In this document: in pieces, positions 44,421 to 54,369 of the stretch
Layout of the letters: every line of letters starts with the position of its first letter
Position numbering within the stretch: position 1 is the stretch's first letter
From: Mycolicibacterium lutetiense
Lineage (GTDB): Bacteria > Actinomycetota > Actinomycetes > Mycobacteriales > Mycobacteriaceae
Direction of reading: 5' to 3'
Assembly (NCBI RefSeq): GCF_017876775.1
Contig: NZ_JAGIOP010000002.1
Location: forward strand, 2,232,001 to 2,296,000
Length of the DNA: 64,000 nt
Notes under the pieces: model-generated
Told to the model about the DNA's origin: nothing
Database searches by the model: none
Seen by the model: only the letters and a program-made list of their open reading frames with translations
Translations under genes and position numbers: made by a program

Positions 44421-47321
44421 GTGGACACCATCCTGAAGTTCGCTGCGCTACGGCCCCACAATCCGGCGGATCGCCCTGAGCTCACTCTCGATACGCAGTC
44501 CGCATTTCAGACTTCCCTGCGGGCGCTCGGAACGTCGACGCAGCCCCGCAAAGATGCGGCGGCACTGGCGGATCGATTTGTCGCCGCAACCTTCCTGTCC
44601 CAGCCGGCGCAGGTCGCACACGGCCAGGAACTGATCGACCTCACCAAGCGGCTGCAGAGCGCACCGCTGCCACCGGTCGAAACCGTCAAGACAGAAGTCC
44701 GGCGCATCCTCGGCAACGACCCCGACGCATTCGCCACGGATGCGATCTTTGCCCGCGACAGCGTGCTCGCCCGATACCTGCTCGCCACCGGGCCGAATCC
44801 GAAGGTTGCGCAAACCCTGGTCCATGCCTACGGTGTGGCCGACGCGGTACTTCGCCGATCCCCCAGCAGAATTCAGCTGCAGGCTATCGTGTCGGGACCG
44901 ATTGCCCTGCCCGGCTACCTGCCGCCGCTGCTCTCCAAGGCCGCGGCCGGAACTCCGCAGCCGACACCAGCCGAGCAGGCCCAGGCGCTGGCCACCCAGA
45001 TCAATACCTTGAGCGCCCAACATCAGAACCTGACTACCGCGCTGAATCAATTTCAGTATCACGCCGAAGACGAACTCGACCTGTCCGAAGGCAATGTCCG
45101 CAAGACGCTGATCGACCTCTATCACCCGCGCCCCTCCTCGCCGGCCATCGCGGCGGACGGGCCGGCCCATGCCGCTGACGTGAACGCTGACGTGAAGCAG
45201 CCGGTGCAAACCCCCGATGAGCGGCAGCCGATCTCGCAACTGTTGCGCGCCGCCGACCGGCGCAACGTCCTCTTCTCGGCCGGGACGCTCAACCTCCTGC
45301 CGAATCCGGTCAAGCAGACGCTGACGGGTCTGAACCTCAACGTGGCCACCAACACCGTCGGCGAGATGTTCGACCGGGTCGAGATCGAGCACATCAATGT
45401 CGGAAATCGATTGCGCACCTTGTCCGGATCGTTGGCGCGTCTCACAGGGATCGTCCCGATCATGCCGCAGCTCGACTTCTCAAAGTGGGCCCTCGATCCG
45501 GTCGACGACCCCGAAGTTCCACAGCCCGTGAACACCACGCCTCCGGCGACACACGTCGAGGTGAAGCCACTGGGGGTCGCTGACCTGTTGTTGGTGCGCA
45601 CCCACATCGCCAAGTACGAGCGATCCGAGATCGCCCACATCGAGAACACCATCGCACACGAGAAACTCACCCACGAGGTGCGCCGCCTGGACCGCACCGA
45701 GACGACGACCACCACCGAATCCGAGTCGCTCGACCTGACCACGCAGGCCCAGTCCATCGCCGAGACCGACAACTCCCACACAACGGTGCAGGCGGTCGGC
45801 CCGGGCATCGGCCCCGTCGCCGCCGAAGGCCCCAGCAGCTTCGCCAAGTCGGTCACCGACCAGGTGTCGTCCTCATCGAGCCGACGCACCCGAAAACTCG
45901 CCGAGCTGCGTGAGATTCATGAGACCGAAGAAACCCACCAGCATCTGATCGACAACACCGCGGGCAACACGTCGACCTACGGCGTGTACCAGTGGCTCGA
46001 CAAGGTGTACTCGGCACAGACTTTCAGCTACGGGACCCGCTTGCTGTATGACATCGTCGTCCCCGAACCCGCGGCGGTGTTCCGCGAGGCCGTCGGCCGT
46101 CCCCGCAGCGGGCTCGGACTACCCACCCGGCCCGCCAAATTCACACTCGACTCCTCCAAACTCAACGTCGACAACTGGGACTACTACGCCACCGGACACC
46201 ACGCAACCGGCGTGGACACCCCGCCCGCGGAATACCTCATCGTCACCGAAGCCTTCGGTCAGAAGTCGAAAGACCAGTTCTCCAACGAAGCAGCCGTCAA
46301 CACCCTGACTGCCGCCGAGGCACGCACCACACGCATCCCGCGTGGCTACCGCGCCGTCAGCTACCGGGCACGCATCTCGGCGAGCAGCTATCCGGCCGGT
46401 TGGATGCGCGTGTCGATCGGTAACAAGAGCTTCTCCATCGCCGAACCGAACGGCTGGTATTCCAAGACCGGGAAACTCGACAAGGAAACCGAGAGCATCC
46501 CGGTGGCGATCCACGTGACGGCTGACGGTGTCAACTTTGGTGCCTCCGAGGTCACCGTCGGCATCGAGATCGTCTGCCAGGCCACCGAAGAGACGACGTC
46601 GGCCTGGCAGGTCAAGGCCCACGGCCAGATCCTCGACGCCAACCGGCGCCGCTTTGAGGAATACGAAGAGGCGGTGGCCAACCGCGACGCAGCCACCCGG
46701 ATCTTCCTGCAGAGCCTGACGCCGGCCCGTAAAGCGACAATCGTCACGACCGAGATGAAACGCACCGCGCTCGAGGTCCTGACAGCGCAGAACTTCGGCG
46801 GCTTCAACGCCAACCAGATCGACGCGATGGGCTTCCCGTATCCCAATACCGCGGCCGTCGCGGGTCTCTCGCCCTACATCCGGTTCTTCGAGCACGCGGT
46901 CGAGTGGGACCGCGTCGCCTACGCCTTCCACCCCTACTTCTGGGGCGCCCAGGCCTCCTGGGTGAGCAAGCTGCTGTCCGCAGAATCCGATCGGGACTTC
47001 GCCAGGTTCCTCACCTCCGGTTCCGCGCGGGTGATCATCCCCATCCGCCGCGGATTCGAGGAGGCCTTCGAGAAGTTTCTGCACACCGGCGTCATCCCCA
47101 CCACCGATGAACAGCTGGATGTCGGCGGTCCGCTGTGGGTTTCGCTCGTCAACGACCTACAGGCCCAGTCCGGAAGCGACGACGGGCAGACCCCCGTCGG
47201 CGATCCGTGGACCTTCCGGGTGGCCTCCGATCTGGTCCGCGCCCGGCCCGACGGCTCGATGCCGAAATGGACCCTCAGCGGGGGCAGCTGGACCGAGTCG
47301 ACCGACGCCGCATTCTCGTGA
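44421..47321 (+). CDS. Very large uncharacterised protein with coiled-coil core
   Basis: 966 residues, not assigned to a named family. It has helical and coiled-coil regions (around 395-490, rich in Thr/Glu) and a conserved-looking stretch YGVYQWLDKVYSAQTFSYG near residue 515, the C-terminal half being beta-rich. From memory, similar segments occur in large proteins of several bacterial phyla, without known role. GTG 44421 has AAGGGGAG upstream. No signal peptide. Its stop overlaps the next gene as GTGA. Confidence 0.6.
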   Translation: MDTILKFAALRPHNPADRPELTLDTQSAFQTSLRALGTSTQPRKDAAALADRFVAATFLSQPAQVAHGQELIDLTKRLQSAPLPPVETVKTEVRRILGNDPDAFATDAIFARDSVLARYLLATGPNPKVAQTLVHAYGVADAVLRRSPSRIQLQAIVSGPIALPGYLPPLLSKAAAGTPQPTPAEQAQALATQINTLSAQHQNLTTALNQFQYHAEDELDLSEGNVRKTLIDLYHPRPSSPAIAADGPAHAADVNADVKQPVQTPDERQPISQLLRAADRRNVLFSAGTLNLLPNPVKQTLTGLNLNVATNTVGEMFDRVEIEHINVGNRLRTLSGSLARLTGIVPIMPQLDFSKWALDPVDDPEVPQPVNTTPPATHVEVKPLGVADLLLVRTHIAKYERSEIAHIENTIAHEKLTHEVRRLDRTETTTTTESESLDLTTQAQSIAETDNSHTTVQAVGPGIGPVAAEGPSSFAKSVTDQVSSSSSRRTRKLAELREIHETEETHQHLIDNTAGNTSTYGVYQWLDKVYSAQTFSYGTRLLYDIVVPEPAAVFREAVGRPRSGLGLPTRPAKFTLDSSKLNVDNWDYYATGHHATGVDTPPAEYLIVTEAFGQKSKDQFSNEAAVNTLTAAEARTTRIPRGYRAVSYRARISASSYPAGWMRVSIGNKSFSIAEPNGWYSKTGKLDKETESIPVAIHVTADGVNFGASEVTVGIEIVCQATEETTSAWQVKAHGQILDANRRRFEEYEEAVANRDAATRIFLQSLTPARKATIVTTEMKRTALEVLTAQNFGGFNANQIDAMGFPYPNTAAVAGLSPYIRFFEHAVEWDRVAYAFHPYFWGAQASWVSKLLSAESDRDFARFLTSGSARVIIPIRRGFEEAFEKFLHTGVIPTTDEQLDVGGPLWVSLVNDLQAQSGSDDGQTPVGDPWTFRVASDLVRARPDGSMPKWTLSGGSWTESTDAAFS

Positions 47322-50300
47322 GACCCTTCGGTCCACCCGGCATGGCGGCCGGCGCCGATCAGATCGACTACGATGCACGGCGAATCGACTACCTGGAACG
47401 GATTGCCGTCAAAGCGTTCATCCGGTCCGAACGGTTCGATGAATGGATCGCCACGGAACGCCGCGAGCACCCGGTGAAGAAGCCCGATAGCGACCCACCC
47501 GAGATGGTCAGCCGCTACGAAGCCGGCTACGCCACCGTGTGCGACGCGATCCACGACGTCGGAATGCGCCAACTCGATCCGCCTTTGGTGGAGGTTCAGC
47601 AGGCCCTTCGCGAGCTGCCTCCCGACGAGCGAGTCCGTAGGCTCGCCGAGCGGCTGCGCGGCGACAACCGGAGCGCGGCGATTGCGCGGATCACCCTGGC
47701 TCGTGCCTATCCCGATCGGATCGACGAGCTGTTCGGCTGGGGCAAGACCGACATCGACATCCCCACCTACTGGGGGCCGCAACTGGAATCGCTACACATG
47801 GAGTATCTGCTCGATACCGCCGACTTCGGCGCCAACGAACTCCTGCGGATGCTGTACCTGTTCGCCGACACCCCAGAACACCTGCGCGACGACGCATTGC
47901 GGTGGCGCGGCCCCGAAGATCTCGGCTGCGACGCCAACTTCCCGGCCGATGCGGCCGCCCAGCTGCACGAGAAGTTCACCTCGTTCAAATACTGGTTCGA
48001 CGACCCGTTCCGGTGCCAAGAATTCTCGGGTACCGCCAAAGAGATTCGTGAGCAATCCACCGACGAGGGCAAACGCATCAACATCCACGAGAAGATGGAT
48101 CCGGGCGCGGACATGACGTACTGGTCGGAGAACCACCGGCTGCTGTTCGCGACAGCGGAATACCTCGCCGGCCAGTTCTGGCCCGACGACATGTTCATCT
48201 CCGCCCGCAACTACCGCAAGGACGGGCCGAACGGTCCGCTCCGCAAGGGTGACGTGACCGGTGCCGACCATCGCGATCAGGGACGCGCCCGCGCGCTGCG
48301 CTGGCTCGATGAACGCCTGCGCCTGGGGTTCGCGGAATGGAATGCCCCCGGCTACTACGTGGAAGACCTACTGCCGCTGCTGAACCTGGCGGATTTCGCC
48401 GTCGACGAAGTGGTCCGGGTCAAAGCCGCGATGGTCCTCGACATGCTCATCTTCGACCTCGCGGTCAACCAACAGGGCGGCGCGTTCGCCGGCTCGGCGG
48501 GGCGGGCGTACTTCGAACACAAGAACTGCTCATGGGGCCAATCAGTGCGTGACTGCGGCGAATTGCTCTTCAACACCACCGGTCACTACGTCGGCGTCAG
48601 CAACGCGGCGATCTTCCTCGCGACATCGCCGTCGTACGAACCGGCCGACGTTCTGGTCCGCATCGCGCAACGTCCACCCGACCGTTTCACCAGCCGCACC
48701 CGGGTATCCATCAACTTCGACGAAGCCCACCACTATGGGGTGGGTTACTCGACCCCCGATGACATGGAATTCTGGTGGAGTCGTGCGGCTTACGCGACGA
48801 AGCAGACGGTGCTCGGAACGCACAAGGTGTGCGCCGACTACGGACTGCTCGACACCCCGCCCTTCTCCACGATCATCCCGCAGATCCAGAACGCCGCGGC
48901 CCTCATCGACACCGCCGAGGACGTCGGTGCGGGCATCCTCGGCGGAATAGCCGGCGCAGCAGTCGGATTCGCTGTCGGCGGCCCGGTGGGTGCCATCGCC
49001 GGAGCCGCGGGCGGTGCGGCTCTCGCCTCGTCGATCCCTGACTTCCACGAAGTCGACGCCGCGGACATGGCCTCCGTCATCACCGAAGGCTCGGTCCTGT
49101 CCCGGGCCAACATCTACACCCACCACTGCGGTGGCGCGATGCTGGCGAGTGTCCAGAACTTTCGCCGGGGCCAGCTCAGTTTCCAGAGCATGCCGTGTGT
49201 GGCCGCACTGTCCAACGGCGCGATGGTGTGGACGTCGTATCCGTCAGCGGGAGGCCGGCTGACCTTCGGCATCGGCTCGACCGCATGGGCGATGCTCGGC
49301 CTGATCGTCGGCGGGCCGATCGGCCTACTGGTGGGCGCCCTCGCCATTCCCGATCTGGACGTCGACGAGAAGATCTTCCCGGCCGGGCACGACGGCCCGA
49401 ACTGGTGGACCGGAAATGCGGTGCAACCCCGGGTCGTCCAGCACGGCGGCAGTGCGATCATCGCCTACCAGGCCAAGGAGATTCAGCGGCTGCTGTTCGG
49501 CGAACGCACCCACGCGTGGTTTCCGAAACACCAGTTCGACACGTGCATCGGCCCGGAACCGGCCCGGTGCAATCTCGACTCGGCGCGGTGGTTCTTCGGC
49601 GCCGTCGGCGACAGCTACGTGGGCTTGTTCAGCGCCTTGGAAACCGACTGGGGCAGCGGCGGCCCGTGGCAGGACCGGGAGATCCGGGCCGAGGGTCCCA
49701 CCAACGTGTTCATCACCCAGGTAGGCGATGCCGCAGAGTTCGGCGGGTTCAGCGAATTCATCGCGGCGGTCACCCGATCACGCGTCCACCTCACCGGCGT
49801 CCACGGCCTGGGGCCCCTCACCTGTTCCTACGCGGTGCCCCACGGTGACTGGCTGATCATGGACTACGACGGACCGTCCCGGTACGCGGGGGCGAATCTG
49901 GTCGAGGACGAATTCCCGCGCTACCGCAACCCGTTCGCCCGCATCACGTGGCAGCAGGATCGGTATGTCATTCACCACCAGGACAGATCGGTGATCCACG
50001 ACGTCGTCAACGGAACCCGGACACTGGGCGGCCGACTCGGGACTCTGAAACATGACACCCCGCTGACCATCTACGCACAGAACATGGGTCTGCTGCCGGG
50101 GCCGCTGTACAAGGGCGTCGACAGCGATCGCGCGTTGGGGCACCTCATCGCGATCCTGCGGCAACGCCAACCCGACATCGTCGGGCTCAGCGAGATGTGG
50201 ACCGACTCCGACCGTTCCCGGGTGACCGAGGAATTGGCCGACATCTACCCCTACAGCCGTGTCGGCCCGCGCGACCCACTTATCGAGACCCCATTGGGCG

Positions 50301-51391
50301 ACATCGAGCTGATGGACGGCGGTCTCCTGTTGCTGAGCCGGCACCCGATCATTGCGGCCGGGTCCACGGTGTACCGCCAATGCTCGGGTGACGATTGCCT
50401 GGCCAACAAAGGCGTCCTGCACGCCCGCATCCAGCCGAGGGGAAACCCCACTCCGATAGATACTTTCCTCACCCACACCCAGGCCGCCGAGCCGACGGTC
50501 GGCGGTACCACCGCAGGTGCGCGGCACGCGGTCGAGGGCCAGATCCGCCACCTCGCAGCGTTCATCCGCGCCAGCCGCGACCCGATGGGACCCGCCCTGT
50601 TGTTCGGCGATTTCAACGTCGAGTTCTTCAAGCATCGCGACCTCTACGACTTCCTGGTATCCGCCCTCGGCACGCCCGGAGATACGGCCCCGGCGATCGG
50701 CACACCGGTCCCGAGACCATTGGCGACAAGCGAAAGCGACTCGTCGAAGATCTCGTCGTTCCAGCCGGACCATCCGGCCCGCGAACCCGACGCCGGCGAG
50801 CGGTTCGGGTCGAGCTCCGAGCGCCTCGACTACATCTTCGCCTTCCCCGGAATCCTGTACCAGCAACATGTCTCTTCCTCGCGCGTGCTCGTCGAACAGT
50901 GGACCCGCGGCCGTGACATGTCGGACCACTACGGTGTCGAGGCCACCATCGACACCACCACCGAACAGCTACCGACAGAGCGGCCGCTCGATGTCACGGT
51001 GACGCTGACGGGGTTCCGTTGCCTGCAGACGACCGGCGGTCCCGGCGACGACGAGGTCAGGTTCACCATGAGCGTGCTGCCGGGCAGGGGCCGCGCCCAA
51101 ATCGTGTCGACCGGCGAGATCGACGACGTCGGAGCCGGCGACGCCCGAAGCCTGAACCTCGTGGTGAACGTCGGCGATCCCGGTGACCTGACCGTCGCTG
51201 TCGGCGGCCTCGAAATCGATACGCTCTCCGCCGACGACGCTCTGGGACGGGTCTCACGCACCTTCGAACACGACGACCTGTGCGCGATCGCCGACACCGG
51301 ACAGGCACTGATCGGGATGCCCGTGCTGCTCGGGGACGGCGGCGAGTACGTCCTCGACATCACTGTTCAGGTGGACAGCGCCACCGGCTGA
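47318..51391 (+). CDS. Giant protein with C-terminal endonuclease/exonuclease/phosphatase (EEP) domain
   Basis: 1357 residues from GTG 47318, which overlaps the stop of the 966-residue gene. Residues 1-520 are helical and contain YWSENHRLLFATAEYLAGQFWP; 530-700 hold two Gly-zipper stretches (GGIAGAAVGFAVGGPVGAIA and LGLIVGGPIGLLVGAL); about 915-1215 form an EEP domain with all catalytic signatures (AQNMG, GLSEMW, GDFNVEF, ERLDYIF, SDHYG); the rest is a beta domain. EEP enzymes cut DNA, RNA or phosphodiesters of lipids. Together with the coupled upstream protein it may form a toxin or surface-damage complex, which is inference. Confidence 0.65.
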   Translation: MRPFGPPGMAAGADQIDYDARRIDYLERIAVKAFIRSERFDEWIATERREHPVKKPDSDPPEMVSRYEAGYATVCDAIHDVGMRQLDPPLVEVQQALRELPPDERVRRLAERLRGDNRSAAIARITLARAYPDRIDELFGWGKTDIDIPTYWGPQLESLHMEYLLDTADFGANELLRMLYLFADTPEHLRDDALRWRGPEDLGCDANFPADAAAQLHEKFTSFKYWFDDPFRCQEFSGTAKEIREQSTDEGKRINIHEKMDPGADMTYWSENHRLLFATAEYLAGQFWPDDMFISARNYRKDGPNGPLRKGDVTGADHRDQGRARALRWLDERLRLGFAEWNAPGYYVEDLLPLLNLADFAVDEVVRVKAAMVLDMLIFDLAVNQQGGAFAGSAGRAYFEHKNCSWGQSVRDCGELLFNTTGHYVGVSNAAIFLATSPSYEPADVLVRIAQRPPDRFTSRTRVSINFDEAHHYGVGYSTPDDMEFWWSRAAYATKQTVLGTHKVCADYGLLDTPPFSTIIPQIQNAAALIDTAEDVGAGILGGIAGAAVGFAVGGPVGAIAGAAGGAALASSIPDFHEVDAADMASVITEGSVLSRANIYTHHCGGAMLASVQNFRRGQLSFQSMPCVAALSNGAMVWTSYPSAGGRLTFGIGSTAWAMLGLIVGGPIGLLVGALAIPDLDVDEKIFPAGHDGPNWWTGNAVQPRVVQHGGSAIIAYQAKEIQRLLFGERTHAWFPKHQFDTCIGPEPARCNLDSARWFFGAVGDSYVGLFSALETDWGSGGPWQDREIRAEGPTNVFITQVGDAAEFGGFSEFIAAVTRSRVHLTGVHGLGPLTCSYAVPHGDWLIMDYDGPSRYAGANLVEDEFPRYRNPFARITWQQDRYVIHHQDRSVIHDVVNGTRTLGGRLGTLKHDTPLTIYAQNMGLLPGPLYKGVDSDRALGHLIAILRQRQPDIVGLSEMWTDSDRSRVTEELADIYPYSRVGPRDPLIETPLGDIELMDGGLLLLSRHPIIAAGSTVYRQCSGDDCLANKGVLHARIQPRGNPTPIDTFLTHTQAAEPTVGGTTAGARHAVEGQIRHLAAFIRASRDPMGPALLFGDFNVEFFKHRDLYDFLVSALGTPGDTAPAIGTPVPRPLATSESDSSKISSFQPDHPAREPDAGERFGSSSERLDYIFAFPGILYQQHVSSSRVLVEQWTRGRDMSDHYGVEATIDTTTEQLPTERPLDVTVTLTGFRCLQTTGGPGDDEVRFTMSVLPGRGRAQIVSTGEIDDVGAGDARSLNLVVNVGDPGDLTVAVGGLEIDTLSADDALGRVSRTFEHDDLCAIADTGQALIGMPVLLGDGGEYVLDITVQVDSATG

Positions 51392-51490
51392 CCCGTCGAT
51401 CCTCGGTCGCTCGTGTGACCAAACGCCCCAATAACCACCTCCAGCAACATCCACCTCGGTAACGTCGGCAGAGATGCGGCGGGCACTGAC

Positions 51491-52540
51491 GTGTTGATGG
51501 CGGCGTTACGCGATCTGCAGTGGCGGCGACGGCGATTCCTGATCGCCGCCGTCGGCACCGGCTTGGTCTTTGCCATGACGTTGGTGTTGACGGGCCTGGC
51601 TCACGGTTTCCGCGTCGAGGCTGAACGCAGTGTCGACGCGCTGGGCCTCGACGCCTACATGATCAAGGAGGGTGCGGCGGGCCCGTTCCTCGGCTCGGCA
51701 CCGTTGCCGCCCACCGACGTCCAGCGTGCCGCGCGCCTGCCCGGCGTCACCGCAGCCGTCCCGCTCGTCTACGGCTCCTCGACGATCCCCAACAACGGCA
51801 CCCCGCGCAACGTGAATGTGTTCGGGGTACCCGATGCCGGCCCGGGCACACCGGCATTAAAGGAAGGCCGGGCTCCGCACGCGCCCGACGAGGTCGCGGT
51901 ATCGACGACGATGGACCAGCCGATCGGCTCCGATGTCCCGGTCGGGGCGGCCAAACTGCGCGTCGTCGGCCTGGTCGACGACCTCACCGCCCTGGCCGCC
52001 CAGGACAACATCTACCTGACGGTGCCCGGCGCCCAACAACTGCTGTTCTCGGGGCAGAAGCTGATCTCCTCGGTCGGCATCGTCGGTACCCCGGGCCCGC
52101 CGCCACCGGAATTCCGCATCGTCGACCGGTCCGGCGCCATCGACGACATGGTGCGCCCACTGCGGGGCGCCAACCAGGCAATGAGCCTGATGGCCGGCCT
52201 GCTGTGGGCGGTCGCGGTGTTGATCGTCGGCTCGGTGATCTATCTGTCGGCGCTGGAACGCACCCGCGACTTCGCGGTGTTCAAGGCCGTCGGCGTGGCA
52301 AGCCGATCGATCATGGCCGGCCTTGCGATGCAGGCCGTGACGGTCGCACTGCTGGCAGCGGTGCTGGGCGCGGGGCTGTCATTGCTGCTCGGACCGCTCT
52401 TCCCGATGCGCTGCGACGTGCCCACCGTGGCATTCGTCGCGCTACCGATCGTCGCCGTCGTGGTCGGCCTGCTGGCCAGTGTGGCCGGCCTGCGCCGCGC
52501 CGTGAACGTCGACCCAGCCCTGGCATTCCGAGGACCCTGA
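51491..52540 (+). CDS. FtsX-like ABC transporter permease (homologue of Rv0072)
   Basis: 349 residues with an N-terminal membrane segment, a MacB-like periplasmic domain, and three C-terminal membrane segments, ending in the FtsX pattern. Length and neighbour fit Rv0072/Rv0073, annotated as glutamine transport but more likely a MacB/LolC-type lipid or peptide exporter. The start could be GTG 51491 or ATG 51497. Stop and the ATPase start are two bases apart. Confidence 0.8.
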   Translation: MLMAALRDLQWRRRRFLIAAVGTGLVFAMTLVLTGLAHGFRVEAERSVDALGLDAYMIKEGAAGPFLGSAPLPPTDVQRAARLPGVTAAVPLVYGSSTIPNNGTPRNVNVFGVPDAGPGTPALKEGRAPHAPDEVAVSTTMDQPIGSDVPVGAAKLRVVGLVDDLTALAAQDNIYLTVPGAQQLLFSGQKLISSVGIVGTPGPPPPEFRIVDRSGAIDDMVRPLRGANQAMSLMAGLLWAVAVLIVGSVIYLSALERTRDFAVFKAVGVASRSIMAGLAMQAVTVALLAAVLGAGLSLLLGPLFPMRCDVPTVAFVALPIVAVVVGLLASVAGLRRAVNVDPALAFRGP

Positions 52541-52541
52541 C

Positions 52542-53531
52542 ATGGCCGACTTAGTCGTCAAAGACCTCGTCGTGGAGTACTCCAGCGGCGGCTACGCGGT
52601 ACGCCCGATCGACGGGCTCGACCTTGAGGTCCCCGCCGGATCGCTGTCAATTCTCTTGGGCCCCAGCGGTTGCGGGAAGACGACGCTCCTATCGTGCCTG
52701 GGCGGGATCCTCAAGCCGACCGCGGGCCGGATCGAATTCGGCGACATCGACGTGACGACGCTCGACAAGAAAGCGCTCTCGGATTACCGGCGCGACACCG
52801 TCGGCATCGTGTTCCAGGCCTTCAACCTGGTACCCAGCCTGACCGCGCTGGAGAACGTGATGGTGCCCCTGCGCGCCGCCGGCAAGACACGGCATGAAGC
52901 CCGCGAACGCGCCACCGAACTGCTCACGCGGGTCAACCTGGAGAGCCGATTGCACCACCGCCCCGGCGATCTCAGCGGCGGGCAGCAGCAACGCGTCGCG
53001 GTGGCCCGTGCCATCGCGCTCGATCCTCCGTTGATCCTGGCCGACGAGCCGACCGCGCACCTGGATTTCATTCAGGTGGAGGAAGTGCTGCGGCTCATCC
53101 GTGAGCTCGCCAGCGGCGAGCACGTCGTCGTCGTCGCCACCCACGACACCCGCATCCTGCCCCTGGCCGACCACGTGGTGGAGCTTGTTCCACACGTCGC
53201 CGTCGAGCATCAGAACACCGAGACCACGACCATCGAGGCCGGCGAGGTGCTGTTCTCCCAGGGCGAGATGGGCGACCTGATCTACATCATCAGCGAGGGC
53301 GAGATCGACCTGGTCCGCGAATTGTCCTCCGGCGGTGAGGAAGTCATCAAGATCGTCGGGCCCGGCGACTACTTCGGGGAGATGGGGCCGTTGTTCAGCC
53401 TGCCCCGGTCGGCCACCGCGCGCGCGAAGACCGACGCCACCGTCATCGGCTACACCATCCAGGCGTTCCGGGAACTGCTCGGCCCCACCGGCGCCCGCAA
53501 TCTCATCGGGCAACCCGAAGCCGAGGACTGA
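52542..53531 (+). CDS. ABC transporter ATPase fused to a cyclic-nucleotide-binding domain (homologue of Rv0073)
   Basis: 329 residues. The ATPase carries GPSGCGKTT, LSGGQQQRVAVARA and LADEPTAHLD. From about residue 230, after a linker, a cNMP-binding fold contains FSQGEMGDLIYIISEGEIDL and GDYFGEMGPLF with a canonical phosphate cassette (RSATARAK). It powers the preceding permease, with activity possibly tuned by cAMP or a similar ligand. Same size as Rv0073. Confidence 0.85.
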   Translation: MADLVVKDLVVEYSSGGYAVRPIDGLDLEVPAGSLSILLGPSGCGKTTLLSCLGGILKPTAGRIEFGDIDVTTLDKKALSDYRRDTVGIVFQAFNLVPSLTALENVMVPLRAAGKTRHEARERATELLTRVNLESRLHHRPGDLSGGQQQRVAVARAIALDPPLILADEPTAHLDFIQVEEVLRLIRELASGEHVVVVATHDTRILPLADHVVELVPHVAVEHQNTETTTIEAGEVLFSQGEMGDLIYIISEGEIDLVRELSSGGEEVIKIVGPGDYFGEMGPLFSLPRSATARAKTDATVIGYTIQAFRELLGPTGARNLIGQPEAED

Positions 53532-53532
53532 C

Positions 53533-54369
53533 ATGACCGAACTCAACACCCGCGTCGCGGTCTACCTCGACTTCGACAACATCGTGATCTCCCGCTACGA
53601 CCAGGTCAACGGCCGCAACTCATTTCAGAAGGACAAAGCCAAAGGCCTGGAACCCGACAAGCTCACCAAGGCTACGGTCGATATCGGCGCGATCCTGGAC
53701 TTCGCCTCGTCCTTCGGCACGTTGGTGCTCACCCGCGCCTACGCGGACTGGTCGGCCGAGGTCAACGCCGAGTACCGGCAGCAGCTCGTCGGCCGCGCCG
53801 TCGACCTGGTACAGCTCTTCCCCGCCGCCGCCTACGGCAAGAACGGCGCCGACATCCGGCTGGCCGTCGACACCGTCGAAGACATGTTCCGCCTGCCCGA
53901 CCTCACCCACGTGGTGATCGTGGCCGGCGACTCCGACTACATCCCGCTGGCCCAGCGCTGTAAACGCCTGGGCCGCTACGTCGTCGGCATCGGAGTCGCG
54001 GGCTCCTCGAGCCGGGCGCTGGCCGCGGCATGCGACGAGTTCGTCATCTACGACGCGCTTCCCGGAGTCCCCACGATCACTCCCGAGCCCGAACCCAGAC
54101 AGCAGAAGCGCACCCGTAAGACGGAAGAACCCGACCCGCAGGCCGAGGCCACCGCGCTGCTCACCCGCGCCCTTCAGATCGGCCTGGAGAAGGACGACGA
54201 CGTCGAGTGGCTGCACAACTCCGCGGTCAAACGCCAGATGAAACGGATGGACCCGTCGTTCAGTGAGAAGTCCTTGGGCTTCAAATCTTTCAGCGACTTT
54301 CTGCGGTCACGGACCGATGTCGTCGAGCTGGACGAAAGCTCGACGACGCGCATGGTCAAGTTGCGGTAG
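53533..54369 (+). CDS. NYN-domain (PIN-like) RNase with C-terminal LOTUS/OST-HTH domain
   Basis: 278 residues. The N-terminal [13 protein letters not shown] and [16 protein letters not shown] motifs give the acidic residues of a NYN ribonuclease. After a basic linker, a C-terminal 80-residue domain ([17 protein letters not shown]) matches LOTUS/OST-HTH, which binds RNA or G-rich structures. Starts one base after the ATPase stop, so it is cotranscribed. Confidence 0.8.
   Translation: MTELNTRVAVYLDFDNIVISRYDQVNGRNSFQKDKAKGLEPDKLTKATVDIGAILDFASSFGTLVLTRAYADWSAEVNAEYRQQLVGRAVDLVQLFPAAAYGKNGADIRLAVDTVEDMFRLPDLTHVVIVAGDSDYIPLAQRCKRLGRYVVGIGVAGSSSRALAAACDEFVIYDALPGVPTITPEPEPRQQKRTRKTEEPDPQAEATALLTRALQIGLEKDDDVEWLHNSAVKRQMKRMDPSFSEKSLGFKSFSDFLRSRTDVVELDESSTTRMVKLR

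Noticed and set aside
46119..47084. 321-codon - strand frame
   Set aside because: Shadow of the 966-residue gene; biased composition and no motif.
49778..50929. 383-codon - strand frame
   Set aside because: Antisense to the EEP domain, which carries all catalytic motifs.
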